Shown here in pieces: positions 23,096-31,684 of a stretch of 63,956 nucleotides of DNA. Each line of letters starts with the position of its first letter. The first letter of the stretch is position 1. Under the pieces are notes generated by a model. The model was given only the letters and a program-made list of their open reading frames with translations. It searched no databases and was not told where the DNA came from. The DNA is from Acidisphaera sp. L21 (lineage in GTDB: Bacteria; Pseudomonadota; Alphaproteobacteria; Acetobacterales; Acetobacteraceae). Made by a program: the position numbers and the translations under genes. The stretch spans positions 1 to 63,956 of the forward strand of contig NZ_LMUY01000084.1 of assembly GCF_009765685.1 (NCBI RefSeq), written 5' to 3'.

Positions 23096-25231
23096 CTACG
23101 TCATCGCCGACGTGTGCTGCGCCCCGGCAGCCCGTGCCACTGCGCGGGCCAGATCCTGCGAACTGAACGGCTTGTCCAGCGTCCAGGTGTTGCGACCGTC
23201 CCAGATCTGCAACCCGTCATCCTTGGCATACCCGGTGACGAATAGGATCGGCATGGTGGGGATCCGCTGCCGCACCGCCTCTGCCAACTGGCTGCCATTC
23301 ATTTCCGCCATGGCAAAGTCGGTGGCGACCAGGTCGAACGCGACGTCCCGCGCCAGCGTGTCGAGCGCGGCGCGTCCATTGTCGAAATCCACCACCTCGT
23401 GTCCCAAATCCTCGAGGACTTCCCGCGTGGCCATCCGCACGGCGTTGTCGTCATCCACCAGGAGAATCCGAGCCGGCGCCACGGCGCGCGCGGTTGTAGG
23501 CCGCAGAGCCTCCGGTATTGCGCCGGCAACCCGGGGCAGGGTGAGCATGACGATCGTGCCGGCCCCTGGTGCGCTGTCGATGGACACCGTACCCCCGACG
23601 GATTGGGCGAAGCCATAGGCCGTGGATAAGCCAAGGCCGGTGCCTTTCCCGGTCTCCTTCGTGGTGAAGAACGGTTCCAGGGCACGTGCGCGCACCTCCT
23701 CCGTCATGCCTTCGCCGCTATCGACGACGGAGATCCGGACGTAATCGCCGGCTGGCAGCCCGGCCACCGCGGCGCCCAGCTCCAACCGTTCGGTGCGTAA
23801 CACCATTTCGCCACCACCCGGCATGGCGTCGCGGGCGTTCAGCGCCAGGTTCAGCAGCGTCACTTCCATCTGCACCAGGTTCACCGCCACCGGGCTCGCC
23901 GCTGGGTCCAGTTCGTAGCGGACGCGGACCATGGGACCGATGGTGCGGGCAATCATCTCGCCCATTTCCTGGATTGCCTCGTTGGGGTCCAGCGGCCGTA
24001 CCGCGACCTCCCGCTTGCGGGCGACGGCCAGCATCTGGGCGGTCAACGCCGCCCCGCGCTGCGCCGCCTGCATCGCGCCGCCCAGCAGGCGAACGACCCT
24101 GGGGTCCGAACTGCGCTTGGTGGCCAATTCCAGCGGCCCCATGATCGCGGTCAGCAAATTGTTGAAGTCATGCGCCACACCGCCGGTCAGCCGGCCCAGC
24201 GCCTCCATCTTCTGCGATTGTTCCAGCGCCAATTCGGCCTTCTGCCGCCGCTCCACCTCCGCCAGCAGGGCGTGGCTTGCGCTGATCTCGCTGGCCGTTC
24301 GACGGGCAATCACCCGCTCGGTCAGCAGCAGCGCCGCCGCCAACAGGCCGGAAAACGCCGCCATAAACAGCATGTCGATGAACCAGGCGCGCCGATACAC
24401 CGCGTCGTCGATGGAATACCCAACCAGGAGCGGCTGATTGGTCAGCCGCCGATAGGCCCAAATCCGCTGCCGTCCATCAATGGCCGATGGCCCCTCGAAT
24501 ATGCCCCTATCACCGGGACGCTTGCCTGCCTCGTAGACTGCGGATTGTGCGGGCATCTTCATCACACCACCCGGCAGTGGCGGATGGCGGAATAGAACCA
24601 CCCCGTCCGTCCGGACCAGGGTCGCCGTCGAGTGCCCCGGATAGTCGATGACGGCCGAATAAACCTCGTGGAGGTAGTCCGGAGAGATCGTGGCCCCGAT
24701 CACCCCATCGAATTTCCCATCGCGCAGCCGAACCCGCGTCGCCGCGAAGGTCAACCGGCCATCAATCCGGCTGTTATAGGGTGCGCTGATGAATGTGCCG
24801 GAATTGCCCTCCCGCGCATGTGTCACGTAATCCCGATCGCCCACGTCCGGCAGTATGTCCAACGGGAACGTGCGGGAGTTTGCGACCGTGTGCCCATCGG
24901 GTGCGATGAGGAAGATCGACTCCAACTGCGGCAGTTCGTCGCGAAGCTGGGCGATAAAATCGTGCAATGGCTTCGACGATTGGATGCTGGCCCAGTCCAT
25001 CTCGCTCGTGCGGTCCAGCACCCGCGCCAACACCAAATCCGTGGTTTCCACCACCTTCTGCCCGTGCTCCGCCAGGGCTGCACTGGTGGACAGAACGTCG
25101 TTGCGCACACGGTTGCGCTCCAGCCTGAACTCATACCATCCAGCGGCGACGAAGATGACCGTCGGCAACACGATGCCGATGACGAACAGCGGACGCGACG
25201 ACAACAATCCATATCGAAGCCGCAGCGCCAT
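23096..25231 (-). CDS. Hybrid sensor histidine kinase/response regulator with periplasmic Cache-type sensor
   Basis: A 711-residue membrane kinase. Transmembrane helix 1 (about residues 13-31) and helix 2 (about 283-304) flank a periplasmic double-Cache/PDC-type sensor that includes FLIAPDGHTVANSRTFPLD and DRDYVTHAREGNSGTFIS. The cytoplasmic part has a coiled coil, a HisKA domain with phospho-acceptor His354 (GGVAHDFNNLL), a HATPase domain (N box NLALNARDAM, G boxes DSGEGM and GKGTGLGLS), and a C-terminal receiver with phospho-acceptor Asp638 (LVATDFAMAEMNG). The ligand is unknown; Cache sensors often bind small acids or amino acids. No output regulator is adjacent. A dyad lies in the upstream AT-rich region. 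Confidence 0.94.
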   Translation of the reverse strand: MALRLRYGLLSSRPLFVIGIVLPTVIFVAAGWYEFRLERNRVRNDVLSTSAALAEHGQKVVETTDLVLARVLDRTSEMDWASIQSSKPLHDFIAQLRDELPQLESIFLIAPDGHTVANSRTFPLDILPDVGDRDYVTHAREGNSGTFISAPYNSRIDGRLTFAATRVRLRDGKFDGVIGATISPDYLHEVYSAVIDYPGHSTATLVRTDGVVLFRHPPLPGGVMKMPAQSAVYEAGKRPGDRGIFEGPSAIDGRQRIWAYRRLTNQPLLVGYSIDDAVYRRAWFIDMLFMAAFSGLLAAALLLTERVIARRTASEISASHALLAEVERRQKAELALEQSQKMEALGRLTGGVAHDFNNLLTAIMGPLELATKRSSDPRVVRLLGGAMQAAQRGAALTAQMLAVARKREVAVRPLDPNEAIQEMGEMIARTIGPMVRVRYELDPAASPVAVNLVQMEVTLLNLALNARDAMPGGGEMVLRTERLELGAAVAGLPAGDYVRISVVDSGEGMTEEVRARALEPFFTTKETGKGTGLGLSTAYGFAQSVGGTVSIDSAPGAGTIVMLTLPRVAGAIPEALRPTTARAVAPARILLVDDDNAVRMATREVLEDLGHEVVDFDNGRAALDTLARDVAFDLVATDFAMAEMNGSQLAEAVRQRIPTMPILFVTGYAKDDGLQIWDGRNTWTLDKPFSSQDLARAVARAAGAQHTSAMT

Positions 25232-25308
25232 GTCTCCTGGACCATCCCTGCGATAGCTGTCACCCCAACCAAGCAGGGCTGGATCCGCAATATCACGGCG
25301 TTATTGCA

Positions 25309-25340
25309 TTGTAGGTTAACGAAACCTAACAATCCTACAA
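25309..25340. promoter_or_regulatory. Nested inverted repeats upstream of the hybrid kinase gene
   Basis: In the AT-rich 160-bp space upstream of the leftward kinase gene, TTGTAGG (25309-25315) pairs with CCTACAA (25334-25340), and an inner pair TAGGTT (25312-25317) / AACCTA (25323-25328) competes with it. This could be an operator or a short RNA hairpin. No regulator can be assigned. Confidence 0.3.
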
Positions 25341-25391
25341 TACCCTATCACCAAAGATGAATTCGGCGGACGTAACGATAGTAAGCGCCGG

Positions 25392-26288
25392 CTAGGCGGC
25401 TTCCGATCGGCGCATCTCTTCCTCGAACGTGGCGGCAATGTGCGCGGCCAGCACGTCCGTCACCGGTTGCGCCGGTTTGCGCGCCTTCAGCAATTGAATG
25501 GCCGAGTTGGGCAGGGCCGGCAACTCACCAGGGGGCAGCAGGCGCAGCCCCTCCGGCACCCACGTCACGTTCGACACTGTCACCGCCAGCCCGGCCATCA
25601 CCGGCGTATGCGTCCCCGTCAGCGAGGCGGAGGTATAGGCCACCCGATAGCGCCGCTTATCCTTCTCCAGCGCGCCCAGCACCGAGCGCCGCCACGTGCA
25701 GCCATGGGTTTCCAACGCCAGCGCCAGGGGCAGCGGGTCCATCCGGTGCGGCGCGTGCTTGGCCGAGGTGATCCACCGCAACGGCCCCTCCCACAGCAGC
25801 ACCGATTCCAGCCCCTTCGGCGTGTGCCCGTCGCTGCAAAGCGCCAGATCCAGATCGCCATCCTGCACATGTTGCACCACCTGGTATGACGGGGCGCACA
25901 TCACCTCCACATCCACCGCCGGATGCGATAGCGCGAACCGCCGCAGCACGGCGGGCAGATAGCGCAAGGCGTAATCGTCCGGCGTCCCCAGCCGTACCGT
26001 GCCCTGCACAGTGGGGGCATGGAAAGCGTCCCAGATCTGATCGTTGATCGCCAACAGGTCGCGTGAGCGTTCCAGCAGATAGCGCCCATGGCTGGTCAGA
26101 TGCACCTGGCCGCCCTTGCCACGCAGCAGCAGCGTTTCGCCCAGCATCTGCTCCAGCCGCTGCACCTGCATCGACACGGCGGATTGCGTTCGCCCCACCC
26201 GCTCAGCCGCGCGGGTGAAGCTGCCGTCCTCCGCGATGTAGGCAAACACGCGGAGCAGCGCGGTGTCGATGGTCGGGGTCGTGCTCAT
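25392..26288 (-). CDS. LysR family transcriptional regulator
   Basis: A 298-residue LysR-type regulator. The N-terminal winged HTH (TALLRVFAYIAEDGSFTRAAERVGRTQSAVSMQVQRLEQML, about residues 8-50) is followed by a linker helix and a periplasmic-binding-protein-like effector domain (about 90-290; GTVRLGTPDDYALRYLP). The start is ATG at 26288; a TTG nine bases upstream is less likely. It is divergent from a DUF1127 gene. A T-N11-A dyad (ATCAA-N5-TTGAT) lies immediately upstream of its start, consistent with autoregulation and control of the divergent gene. The effector is unknown. Confidence 0.94.
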   Translation of the reverse strand: MSTTPTIDTALLRVFAYIAEDGSFTRAAERVGRTQSAVSMQVQRLEQMLGETLLLRGKGGQVHLTSHGRYLLERSRDLLAINDQIWDAFHAPTVQGTVRLGTPDDYALRYLPAVLRRFALSHPAVDVEVMCAPSYQVVQHVQDGDLDLALCSDGHTPKGLESVLLWEGPLRWITSAKHAPHRMDPLPLALALETHGCTWRRSVLGALEKDKRRYRVAYTSASLTGTHTPVMAGLAVTVSNVTWVPEGLRLLPPGELPALPNSAIQLLKARKPAQPVTDVLAAHIAATFEEEMRRSEAA

Positions 26289-26292
26289 GCAG

Positions 26293-26307
26293 ATCAATAT
26301 GGTTGAT
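26293..26307. promoter_or_regulatory. LysR-type T-N11-A dyad between lysR and DUF1127 gene
   Basis: ATCAATATGGTTGAT forms a 5-bp dyad with a 5-bp spacer and contains the T-N11-A core typical of LysR-regulator sites. It starts five bases upstream of the LysR start codon and about 77 bp upstream of the divergent DUF1127 start. Its use by the adjacent regulator is inferred. Confidence 0.5.
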
Positions 26308-26383
26308 GACCATCATCATGACAATTCGTTTTCCTGATGCCCGTTGGAGGGCCATTCTTCCCGTGCGATCAAAGGAGAACATC

Positions 26384-26614
26384 ATGTCGCAGACCGTCAC
26401 CAAGCTTCGTATCGTCCCGGCTCAGCCGCGTTGGCAGGATCGGCTGGTCGCGGTGTGGCACCGTATCGGCGCCGCATGGCAGGATGCCGCAACCCGCCGC
26501 CAGCTCGCCGAACTCGGTGACCGCGAACTGAGCGACATCGGCGTGTCCCGCGCACAGGCGAATTTCATGAACGAGCGCCCGGTATGGGAGCTTTTCCCAG
26601 GCAACCACCGCTAG
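26384..26614 (+). CDS. DUF1127 domain-containing small protein
   Basis: A 76-residue protein with the DUF1127 (YjiS-like) motif near the C-terminus: WQDAATRRQLAELGDRELSDIGVSRAQ. The conserved arginine-rich pattern suggests nucleic-acid or membrane-associated roles. In alphaproteobacteria, small DUF1127 proteins have been linked to RNA turnover and phosphate or stress responses. ATG at 26384 is supported by a strong AAAGGAG site nine bases upstream. It is divergent from a LysR gene with a LysR-type dyad between them, so it is a probable target of that regulator. Confidence 0.88.
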   Translation: MSQTVTKLRIVPAQPRWQDRLVAVWHRIGAAWQDAATRRQLAELGDRELSDIGVSRAQANFMNERPVWELFPGNHR

Positions 26615-26657
26615 CAACCTCATGCCCGGGCTGCGTGCCCGGGCATGATCGGGCTGG

Positions 26658-27839
26658 CTAGTCCTGGCGCTCCAGGATCGAGACGTAGTTCGCGACCGCC
26701 GCGCCGCCCATGTTGAACACCCCGCCCACATCGGCGCGCGGCAATTGCAGATCGCCGGCCAGCCCGGTCAGTTGCATAGCGGCCATCACGTGCATCGACA
26801 CGCCGGTCGCGCCCACCGGATGGCCCTTCGCCTTCAACCCGCCAGAGCGGTTGACCGGCAGCTTGCCGTCCTTCTGCGTCCATCCCTCCAACGCCGCCCG
26901 GGCGCCCTGGCCCTCCGGCGTCAGCCCCATCGCCTCGTACTCGATCAGTTCGGCGATGGTGAAACAGTCATGCGTCTCGACGAAGGAAAGGTCTTCCAGC
27001 TTGAGCCCCGCGGCCTCGAACGCGCGATGCCAGGCGACTGCCCCAGCCTCGAACCGCGTCGGGTCGCGACTGGACAAGGGCAGGAATTCGTTCACATGCG
27101 ACGCCGCGCGGAACCGCACCGACTTGCCGCCCGCGAGCGCCAGAGCACGCGCGGTTTCCTCATCGGCAAGGATCAGCGCCGCAGCGCCGTCCGATACCAG
27201 CGAGCAATCCGTCCGCTTCAGCGGCCCGGCGACATACGGGTTCTTCTCGGACGGATTGCGGCAAAACTCGAACCCCAAATCCTTGCGCATCTGCGCGTAG
27301 GGATTGTCCACGCCATTCTTGTGGTTCTTCGCCGCGATCGTCGCCAGCGCGTCGGACTGGTCGCCATGGCGCTGGAAATACGCCTCGGTAATCCGGCCGA
27401 ACACGCCCGCGAACCCGGCAGGGATCTTACCCTCTTCCTTGCGGTACGACGCACCGAGCAGGTTGTCGCCAACCTGCGGACCAGGTGTTGCCGTCATCTT
27501 CTCCACCCCGATCACCAGCGCGAACCGTCCGCGTCCGGCGGCGATGAAGTCCCGGGCCGCATACACGGCTGCCGAGCCCGACGCGCATGCATTCTCATAC
27601 CGCGCCGCGGGCTTGAACCGCAGGTCCGGCACGCTCTGCATTGCCAACGAGCCGGGGAAATTCTGCTTGCTGAACCCGCTGTTGAAATTGCCGACGAACA
27701 CGCCGTCCACTTCGGCGCTAGGAATACCGGCATCCTCGATCGCGGCGCCGGCCACGCGGCCGATCAGGCTTTCCAGATCCGGATCTTCCAACTTGCCGAA
27801 CGGCGAGTGCGCCCAGCCGACGATGCATGCCTCGGTCAT
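26658..27839 (-). CDS. Thiolase family protein (acetyl-CoA acetyltransferase, SCP-x type)
   Basis: A 393-residue thiolase-fold enzyme. The nucleophilic Cys85 lies in ENACASGSAAVY; the second active-site block is VETHDCFTIAELIEYEAMGL, and the His of the catalytic pair is in GGLKAKGHPVGATG. The sequence pattern (ACIVGWAHSPFGKLED start; HDCF in place of NEAF) is that of the SCP-x/lipid-transfer-type thiolases rather than FadA or PhaA. It may perform the last step of a beta-oxidation-like pathway, possibly with the operon at 8.5-13 kb, but it stands alone here. It is divergent from a TRAP binding-protein gene across about 120 bp. Confidence 0.92.
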   Translation of the reverse strand: MTEACIVGWAHSPFGKLEDPDLESLIGRVAGAAIEDAGIPSAEVDGVFVGNFNSGFSKQNFPGSLAMQSVPDLRFKPAARYENACASGSAAVYAARDFIAAGRGRFALVIGVEKMTATPGPQVGDNLLGASYRKEEGKIPAGFAGVFGRITEAYFQRHGDQSDALATIAAKNHKNGVDNPYAQMRKDLGFEFCRNPSEKNPYVAGPLKRTDCSLVSDGAAALILADEETARALALAGGKSVRFRAASHVNEFLPLSSRDPTRFEAGAVAWHRAFEAAGLKLEDLSFVETHDCFTIAELIEYEAMGLTPEGQGARAALEGWTQKDGKLPVNRSGGLKAKGHPVGATGVSMHVMAAMQLTGLAGDLQLPRADVGGVFNMGGAAVANYVSILERQD

Positions 27840-27960
27840 GGTCTTTTTCCCCTGTTTTTCTTCCCCGGCTGTGGGGTGGGATCACCATGCCGAATTGACG
27901 GCGCAGCGGCAAATGGGACACCAATGTCGCCAATAGGTAATAAGCCCTGGGGAAATGTCC

Positions 27961-28971
27961 ATGACCGCCACGTCCCGCCGCGCCGTTCTGGCCGGCGCCA
28001 CCGCGCTACCGCTCGTCTCGATCCTCAGCCGCCGGGGCTCCGCGGCGGAGTTCAGCTACAAGCTGGCGACCAATTTGCCGATCACCCACCCGCTCAGCGC
28101 CCGCAATGCGGAGGCTGCGGCGCGCATCAAGGCCGCGACCAACGGACGGTTGGATATCGCGATCTTCCCCAACAGCCAACTCGGCTCCGACACGGACATG
28201 CTCAGCCAGGTGCGCAGCGGCGCGTTGGAGTTCTTCACCCTGTCGGGGCTGATCCTGTCCACCCTGGTGCCGCTCTCGGCGATCAACGGCATCGGTTTCG
28301 CGTTCAAGGATAACGCCCAGGTCTTTGCCGCCATGGACGGGCCATTGGGCGCGATGGTGCGGGCCGAGATCGGCAAGCGAGGCCTGGTGGCGTTCGAGCA
28401 TATCTACGACAGCGGCTACCGCCAGGTCACCACCAGCACGAAGCCGATCAACACGCCGGCCGATCTGAAGGGTGTGAAAATTCGCGTGCCCACCAGCCCG
28501 CTCTGGACCTCGATGTTCCGCGCCTTCGGTTCAGCCCCGACATCGATCAACTTTAACGAGGTCTATTCCGCCCTGCAGACCAGGATCTGCGACGGTCAGG
28601 AAAATCCACTCTCGGTCATCGACGCCGGCAAACTGAACGAGGTGCAGAAATACTGCTCCATGACCAATCACATGTGGGACGGTTTCTGGCTGCTGGCCAA
28701 CAAGGATGCGTTCGCCGCATTGCCCGCCGACGTGCAGACGATCGCCACGACGGAGTTCGCGCGCGCCGCCATCGAACAGCGGGCCGACGTTCAGGCGCTG
28801 AATGCCAGCCTTCGGGACAGCCTCAGCAAGCGCGGCCTGGTGTTCAACGACGTCGATCCGGAGTTGTTCCGCGACGCACTGCGCAAGGCCGGGTTCTACG
28901 CGGAGTGGAAGGGCAAGTTCGGCGATCAAGCGTGGAGCACGCTGGAATCGACCGTCGGCACCCTGTCCTAG
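27961..28971 (+). CDS. TRAP transporter substrate-binding protein (DctP family)
   Basis: A 336-residue periplasmic solute-binding protein of the DctP family. The N-terminus is a twin-arginine-like signal (TSRRAVLAGATALPLVSIL...GSAA). Family motifs are LATNLPITHPLSARNAEAAARI, IAIFPNSQLGSDTDMLSQVRSGALEFF, KGVKIRVPTSPLWTSMFRAFGSAPT and ALQTRICDGQENPLSVI, with the conserved Arg that contacts the ligand carboxylate in KIRVP. ATG at 27961 is chosen over ATG at 27955 because GGGGAA (27949-27954) would abut the first and sits six bases before the second. No dctQ/dctM membrane subunits are adjacent. Ligand unknown, likely an organic acid. Confidence 0.93.
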   Translation: MTATSRRAVLAGATALPLVSILSRRGSAAEFSYKLATNLPITHPLSARNAEAAARIKAATNGRLDIAIFPNSQLGSDTDMLSQVRSGALEFFTLSGLILSTLVPLSAINGIGFAFKDNAQVFAAMDGPLGAMVRAEIGKRGLVAFEHIYDSGYRQVTTSTKPINTPADLKGVKIRVPTSPLWTSMFRAFGSAPTSINFNEVYSALQTRICDGQENPLSVIDAGKLNEVQKYCSMTNHMWDGFWLLANKDAFAALPADVQTIATTEFARAAIEQRADVQALNASLRDSLSKRGLVFNDVDPELFRDALRKAGFYAEWKGKFGDQAWSTLESTVGTLS

Positions 28972-28980
28972 ACGTAAATT

Positions 28981-29007
28981 AGGCCCTCCCTTTGTAAGGG
29001 AGGGCCT
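28981..29007. terminator. Bidirectional hairpin terminator between dctP-like gene and ppdK
   Basis: A perfect 12-bp inverted repeat, AGGCCCTCCCTT (28981-28992) with AAGGGAGGGCCT (28996-29007) and a 3-base loop, lies between two convergent genes. It is flanked by AATT on the left and ATAA on the right, so it can act in both directions, though the U-tracts are short. Confidence 0.8.
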
Positions 29008-29013
29008 ATAAAC

Positions 29014-31683
29014 CTACGCCGTCTTGTCGCCGCTGGCGCCGAGCGCGGCCTGCGCCGCAGCCAACCGTGCAACCGGCACGCGGTAGGGGGAGCAGGAGAC
29101 GTAATCCAGCCCAACTTCCTCGCAGAATGCGATGGAGGCCGGGTCGCCGCCATGCTCGCCGCAAATGCCCATCTTCAGCCCGTTCTTCGTCGCCCGGCCC
29201 TTCTCGGCGGCGATGCGTACTAGCGCCCCGACGCCCTCGATATCGATCGACACGAACGGGTCCTTTGGAAGGATGCCCTGCTCGACATATTGCGGCAGGA
29301 ACTTGCCGGCATCGTCGCGCGACAGGCCGAACGCGGTTTGCGTCAGATCGTTGGTGCCGAAGGAGAAAAAGTCCGCGTTCTCCGCGATCTTGTCCGCCGT
29401 CAGCGCCGCACGCGGCAACTCGATCATCGTGCCGACCGAGTATTCGATCGTGCGGCCGGTTTCCTTGAACACCTCGGCCGCGACTTTATCCACCTGGGCG
29501 CGCGTGATCTCCAGCTCTCGCTTGGTGGCGATCAGTGGGATCATGATCTCCGGCACGGGCGCTGCGCCGCCATCTTCGGTGGCCGCAATCGCGCCCTCGA
29601 AAATCGCGCGGGCTTGCATCTCGTAGATCTCCGGGTAGGAAATCCCAAGGCGACAGCCGCGATGGCCCAGCATCGGGTTGGCTTCCTTCAACTCGTCGGC
29701 CCGGCGGCGGATCACGTCCAGATCCTCCCCCAGCCCGGCGGCCACATCCGCCAACTCCGCCTCGTGATGCGGCAAGAACTCGTGCAGCGGCGGGTCCAGC
29801 AGGCGGATGGTGCAGGGCAGTCCGGCCATGATGCGGAACAAGTCGCGGAAGTCGTCGCGCTGGAACGGCAGCAGCTTGGCCAGCGCCACGCGACGGCCGC
29901 GTTCGTCCTGCGCCATGATCATCTGCCGCACCACGCCAATGCGCGCTGGGTCGAAGAACATGTGCTCGGTCCGGCACAGGCCGATGCCCTCGGCCCCGAA
30001 CTTGCGCGCGGTCTCGGCATCCAGCGGCGTTTCCGCGTTGGTCCGCACCTTCATCCGGCGCAGCCCATCCGCCCATGTCATCAGCGTGGCGAAGTCGCCG
30101 GACAGCGCCGGCTCCACCATCGCGACGGAGCCGAGGAACACCTCGCCAGTGGCGCCATCCAGCGTAATAGTATCGCCAGCGCGGACCACTTGGCCGCCGC
30201 ACGGCATGGTCTGGGCGCCGTAATCGACGGAAATACCACCGGCGCCGGATACGCAAGGCCGCCCCATGCCGCGCGCCACCACGGCGGCGTGGCTGGTCAT
30301 ACCGCCACGCGTGGTAACGATGCCGCGGGCCGCGTGCATGCCGTGAATGTCCTCGGGGCTGGTTTCCACCCGTACCAGGATCACCGGCTCGCCCTTGGCC
30401 GCCCGCATCTCCGCCTCGTCGGAGTTGAAGACCACAATGCCGCTAGCCGCCCCCGGGCTGGCCGGGAGGCCCTTGGAGATCAGCTTGCGAGTCGCCTTCG
30501 GGTCCAGCGTCGGGTGCAGCAACTGGTCGAGGCTGGCGGGATTCACCCGGCGCACCGCTTCCTTGCGGTCGATCAACCCGGACTCGGCCATCTCCACCGC
30601 AATCCGCAGGCTGGCCGCGGCCGTCCGCTTCCCGCTACGGGTTTGCAGCATGTAAAGCTTCTGCTGCTGCACCGTAAACTCGATATCCTGCATGTCCTTG
30701 TAATGCGTCTCGAGCGTGGTGCGCACCCGCACCAGATCCTCGTAGACGGCGGGCAGCGCCTCCTCCATGGAAACCTCGCCCGGCTTGGCCCGCAGCTTGG
30801 ACAGCGGCTGCGGCGTGCGGATGCCGGCGACCACGTCCTCGCCTTGCGCATTCACCAGGAACTCGCCGTAGAAGATGTCCTCGCCCGTCGACGGGTCGCG
30901 CGTGAAGCACACGCCGGTCGCGCAATCCGCACCCATGTTGCCGAACACCATCGCCTGCACGTTCACCGCCGTGCCCCACGAGGCGGGGATGTCATGCAGG
31001 CGCCGATACGTGTTGGCGCGTGGGTTCATCCACGAGCCGAACACGGCGCCGATCGCACCCCAAAGCTGCTCGCCCGGGTCCTGCGGAAACGGCTTGCCGA
31101 GGTCGCTATGCACCATCTCCTTGTATTCGGCGACCACCTGCTGCCAGTGCTCCGGCGACAGGGCGGTATCCTCGGTCACACCGGCATCGATCTTTGCGCT
31201 CTCGATGATTTCCTCGAACCGGTGATGGTCCACGCCCAGCACGACGGAGCCGTACATCTGGATGAACCGGCGGTAGCTGTCCCAGGCGAAGCGCGGGTCG
31301 CCGCTGGCCTTGGACAAGCCCAACACCGTCTCGTCGTTCAGCCCGAGGTTCAGAACCGTATCCATCATGCCCGGCATCGACACCCGCGCACCGGAGCGGA
31401 CAGACACCAGCAGCGGATGATCCCGGTCGCCAAAGCGCAGGCCGACGGCCTCCTCCACCAGGGTCAGCGCTGCCGTGACCTGGGCGTCGAGATCGCCTGG
31501 GTATTTGCGCCCATTGTCGTAATAGGCGGTGCAAAGTTCGGTCGTGATGGTGAAACCGGGCGGCACCGGCAGGTCGATGGAGGCCATCTCCGCCAGGTTC
31601 GCGCCCTTGCCGCCGAGCAGATTGCGCATGTCGGCGCGTCCCTCGTTATGGCCGGCCCCGAAACTGTACACCCACTTCGTCAT
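29014..31683 (-). CDS. ppdK: Pyruvate, phosphate dikinase
   Basis: PPDK interconverts pyruvate + ATP + Pi with PEP + AMP + PPi. The protein is about 889 residues, normal for the family. The N-terminal nucleotide-binding domain begins KWVYSFGAGHNEG...LLGGKGANLAEMA. The swivelling phosphohistidine domain carries GGMTSHAAVVARGMGRPC. The C-terminal PEP/pyruvate barrel contains LCRTEHMFF, and the catalytic Cys is in GICGEHGGDP. ATG at 31683 is chosen over TTG at 31695 because GAGGG precedes it at good spacing. The start is one base after the glyS stop, so glyQ-glyS-ppdK is probably one leftward operon. It ends at a strong bidirectional hairpin. Confidence 0.98.
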   Translation of the reverse strand: MTKWVYSFGAGHNEGRADMRNLLGGKGANLAEMASIDLPVPPGFTITTELCTAYYDNGRKYPGDLDAQVTAALTLVEEAVGLRFGDRDHPLLVSVRSGARVSMPGMMDTVLNLGLNDETVLGLSKASGDPRFAWDSYRRFIQMYGSVVLGVDHHRFEEIIESAKIDAGVTEDTALSPEHWQQVVAEYKEMVHSDLGKPFPQDPGEQLWGAIGAVFGSWMNPRANTYRRLHDIPASWGTAVNVQAMVFGNMGADCATGVCFTRDPSTGEDIFYGEFLVNAQGEDVVAGIRTPQPLSKLRAKPGEVSMEEALPAVYEDLVRVRTTLETHYKDMQDIEFTVQQQKLYMLQTRSGKRTAAASLRIAVEMAESGLIDRKEAVRRVNPASLDQLLHPTLDPKATRKLISKGLPASPGAASGIVVFNSDEAEMRAAKGEPVILVRVETSPEDIHGMHAARGIVTTRGGMTSHAAVVARGMGRPCVSGAGGISVDYGAQTMPCGGQVVRAGDTITLDGATGEVFLGSVAMVEPALSGDFATLMTWADGLRRMKVRTNAETPLDAETARKFGAEGIGLCRTEHMFFDPARIGVVRQMIMAQDERGRRVALAKLLPFQRDDFRDLFRIMAGLPCTIRLLDPPLHEFLPHHEAELADVAAGLGEDLDVIRRRADELKEANPMLGHRGCRLGISYPEIYEMQARAIFEGAIAATEDGGAAPVPEIMIPLIATKRELEITRAQVDKVAAEVFKETGRTIEYSVGTMIELPRAALTADKIAENADFFSFGTNDLTQTAFGLSRDDAGKFLPQYVEQGILPKDPFVSIDIEGVGALVRIAAEKGRATKNGLKMGICGEHGGDPASIAFCEEVGLDYVSCSPYRVPVARLAAAQAALGASGDKTA

Positions 31684-31684
31684 A

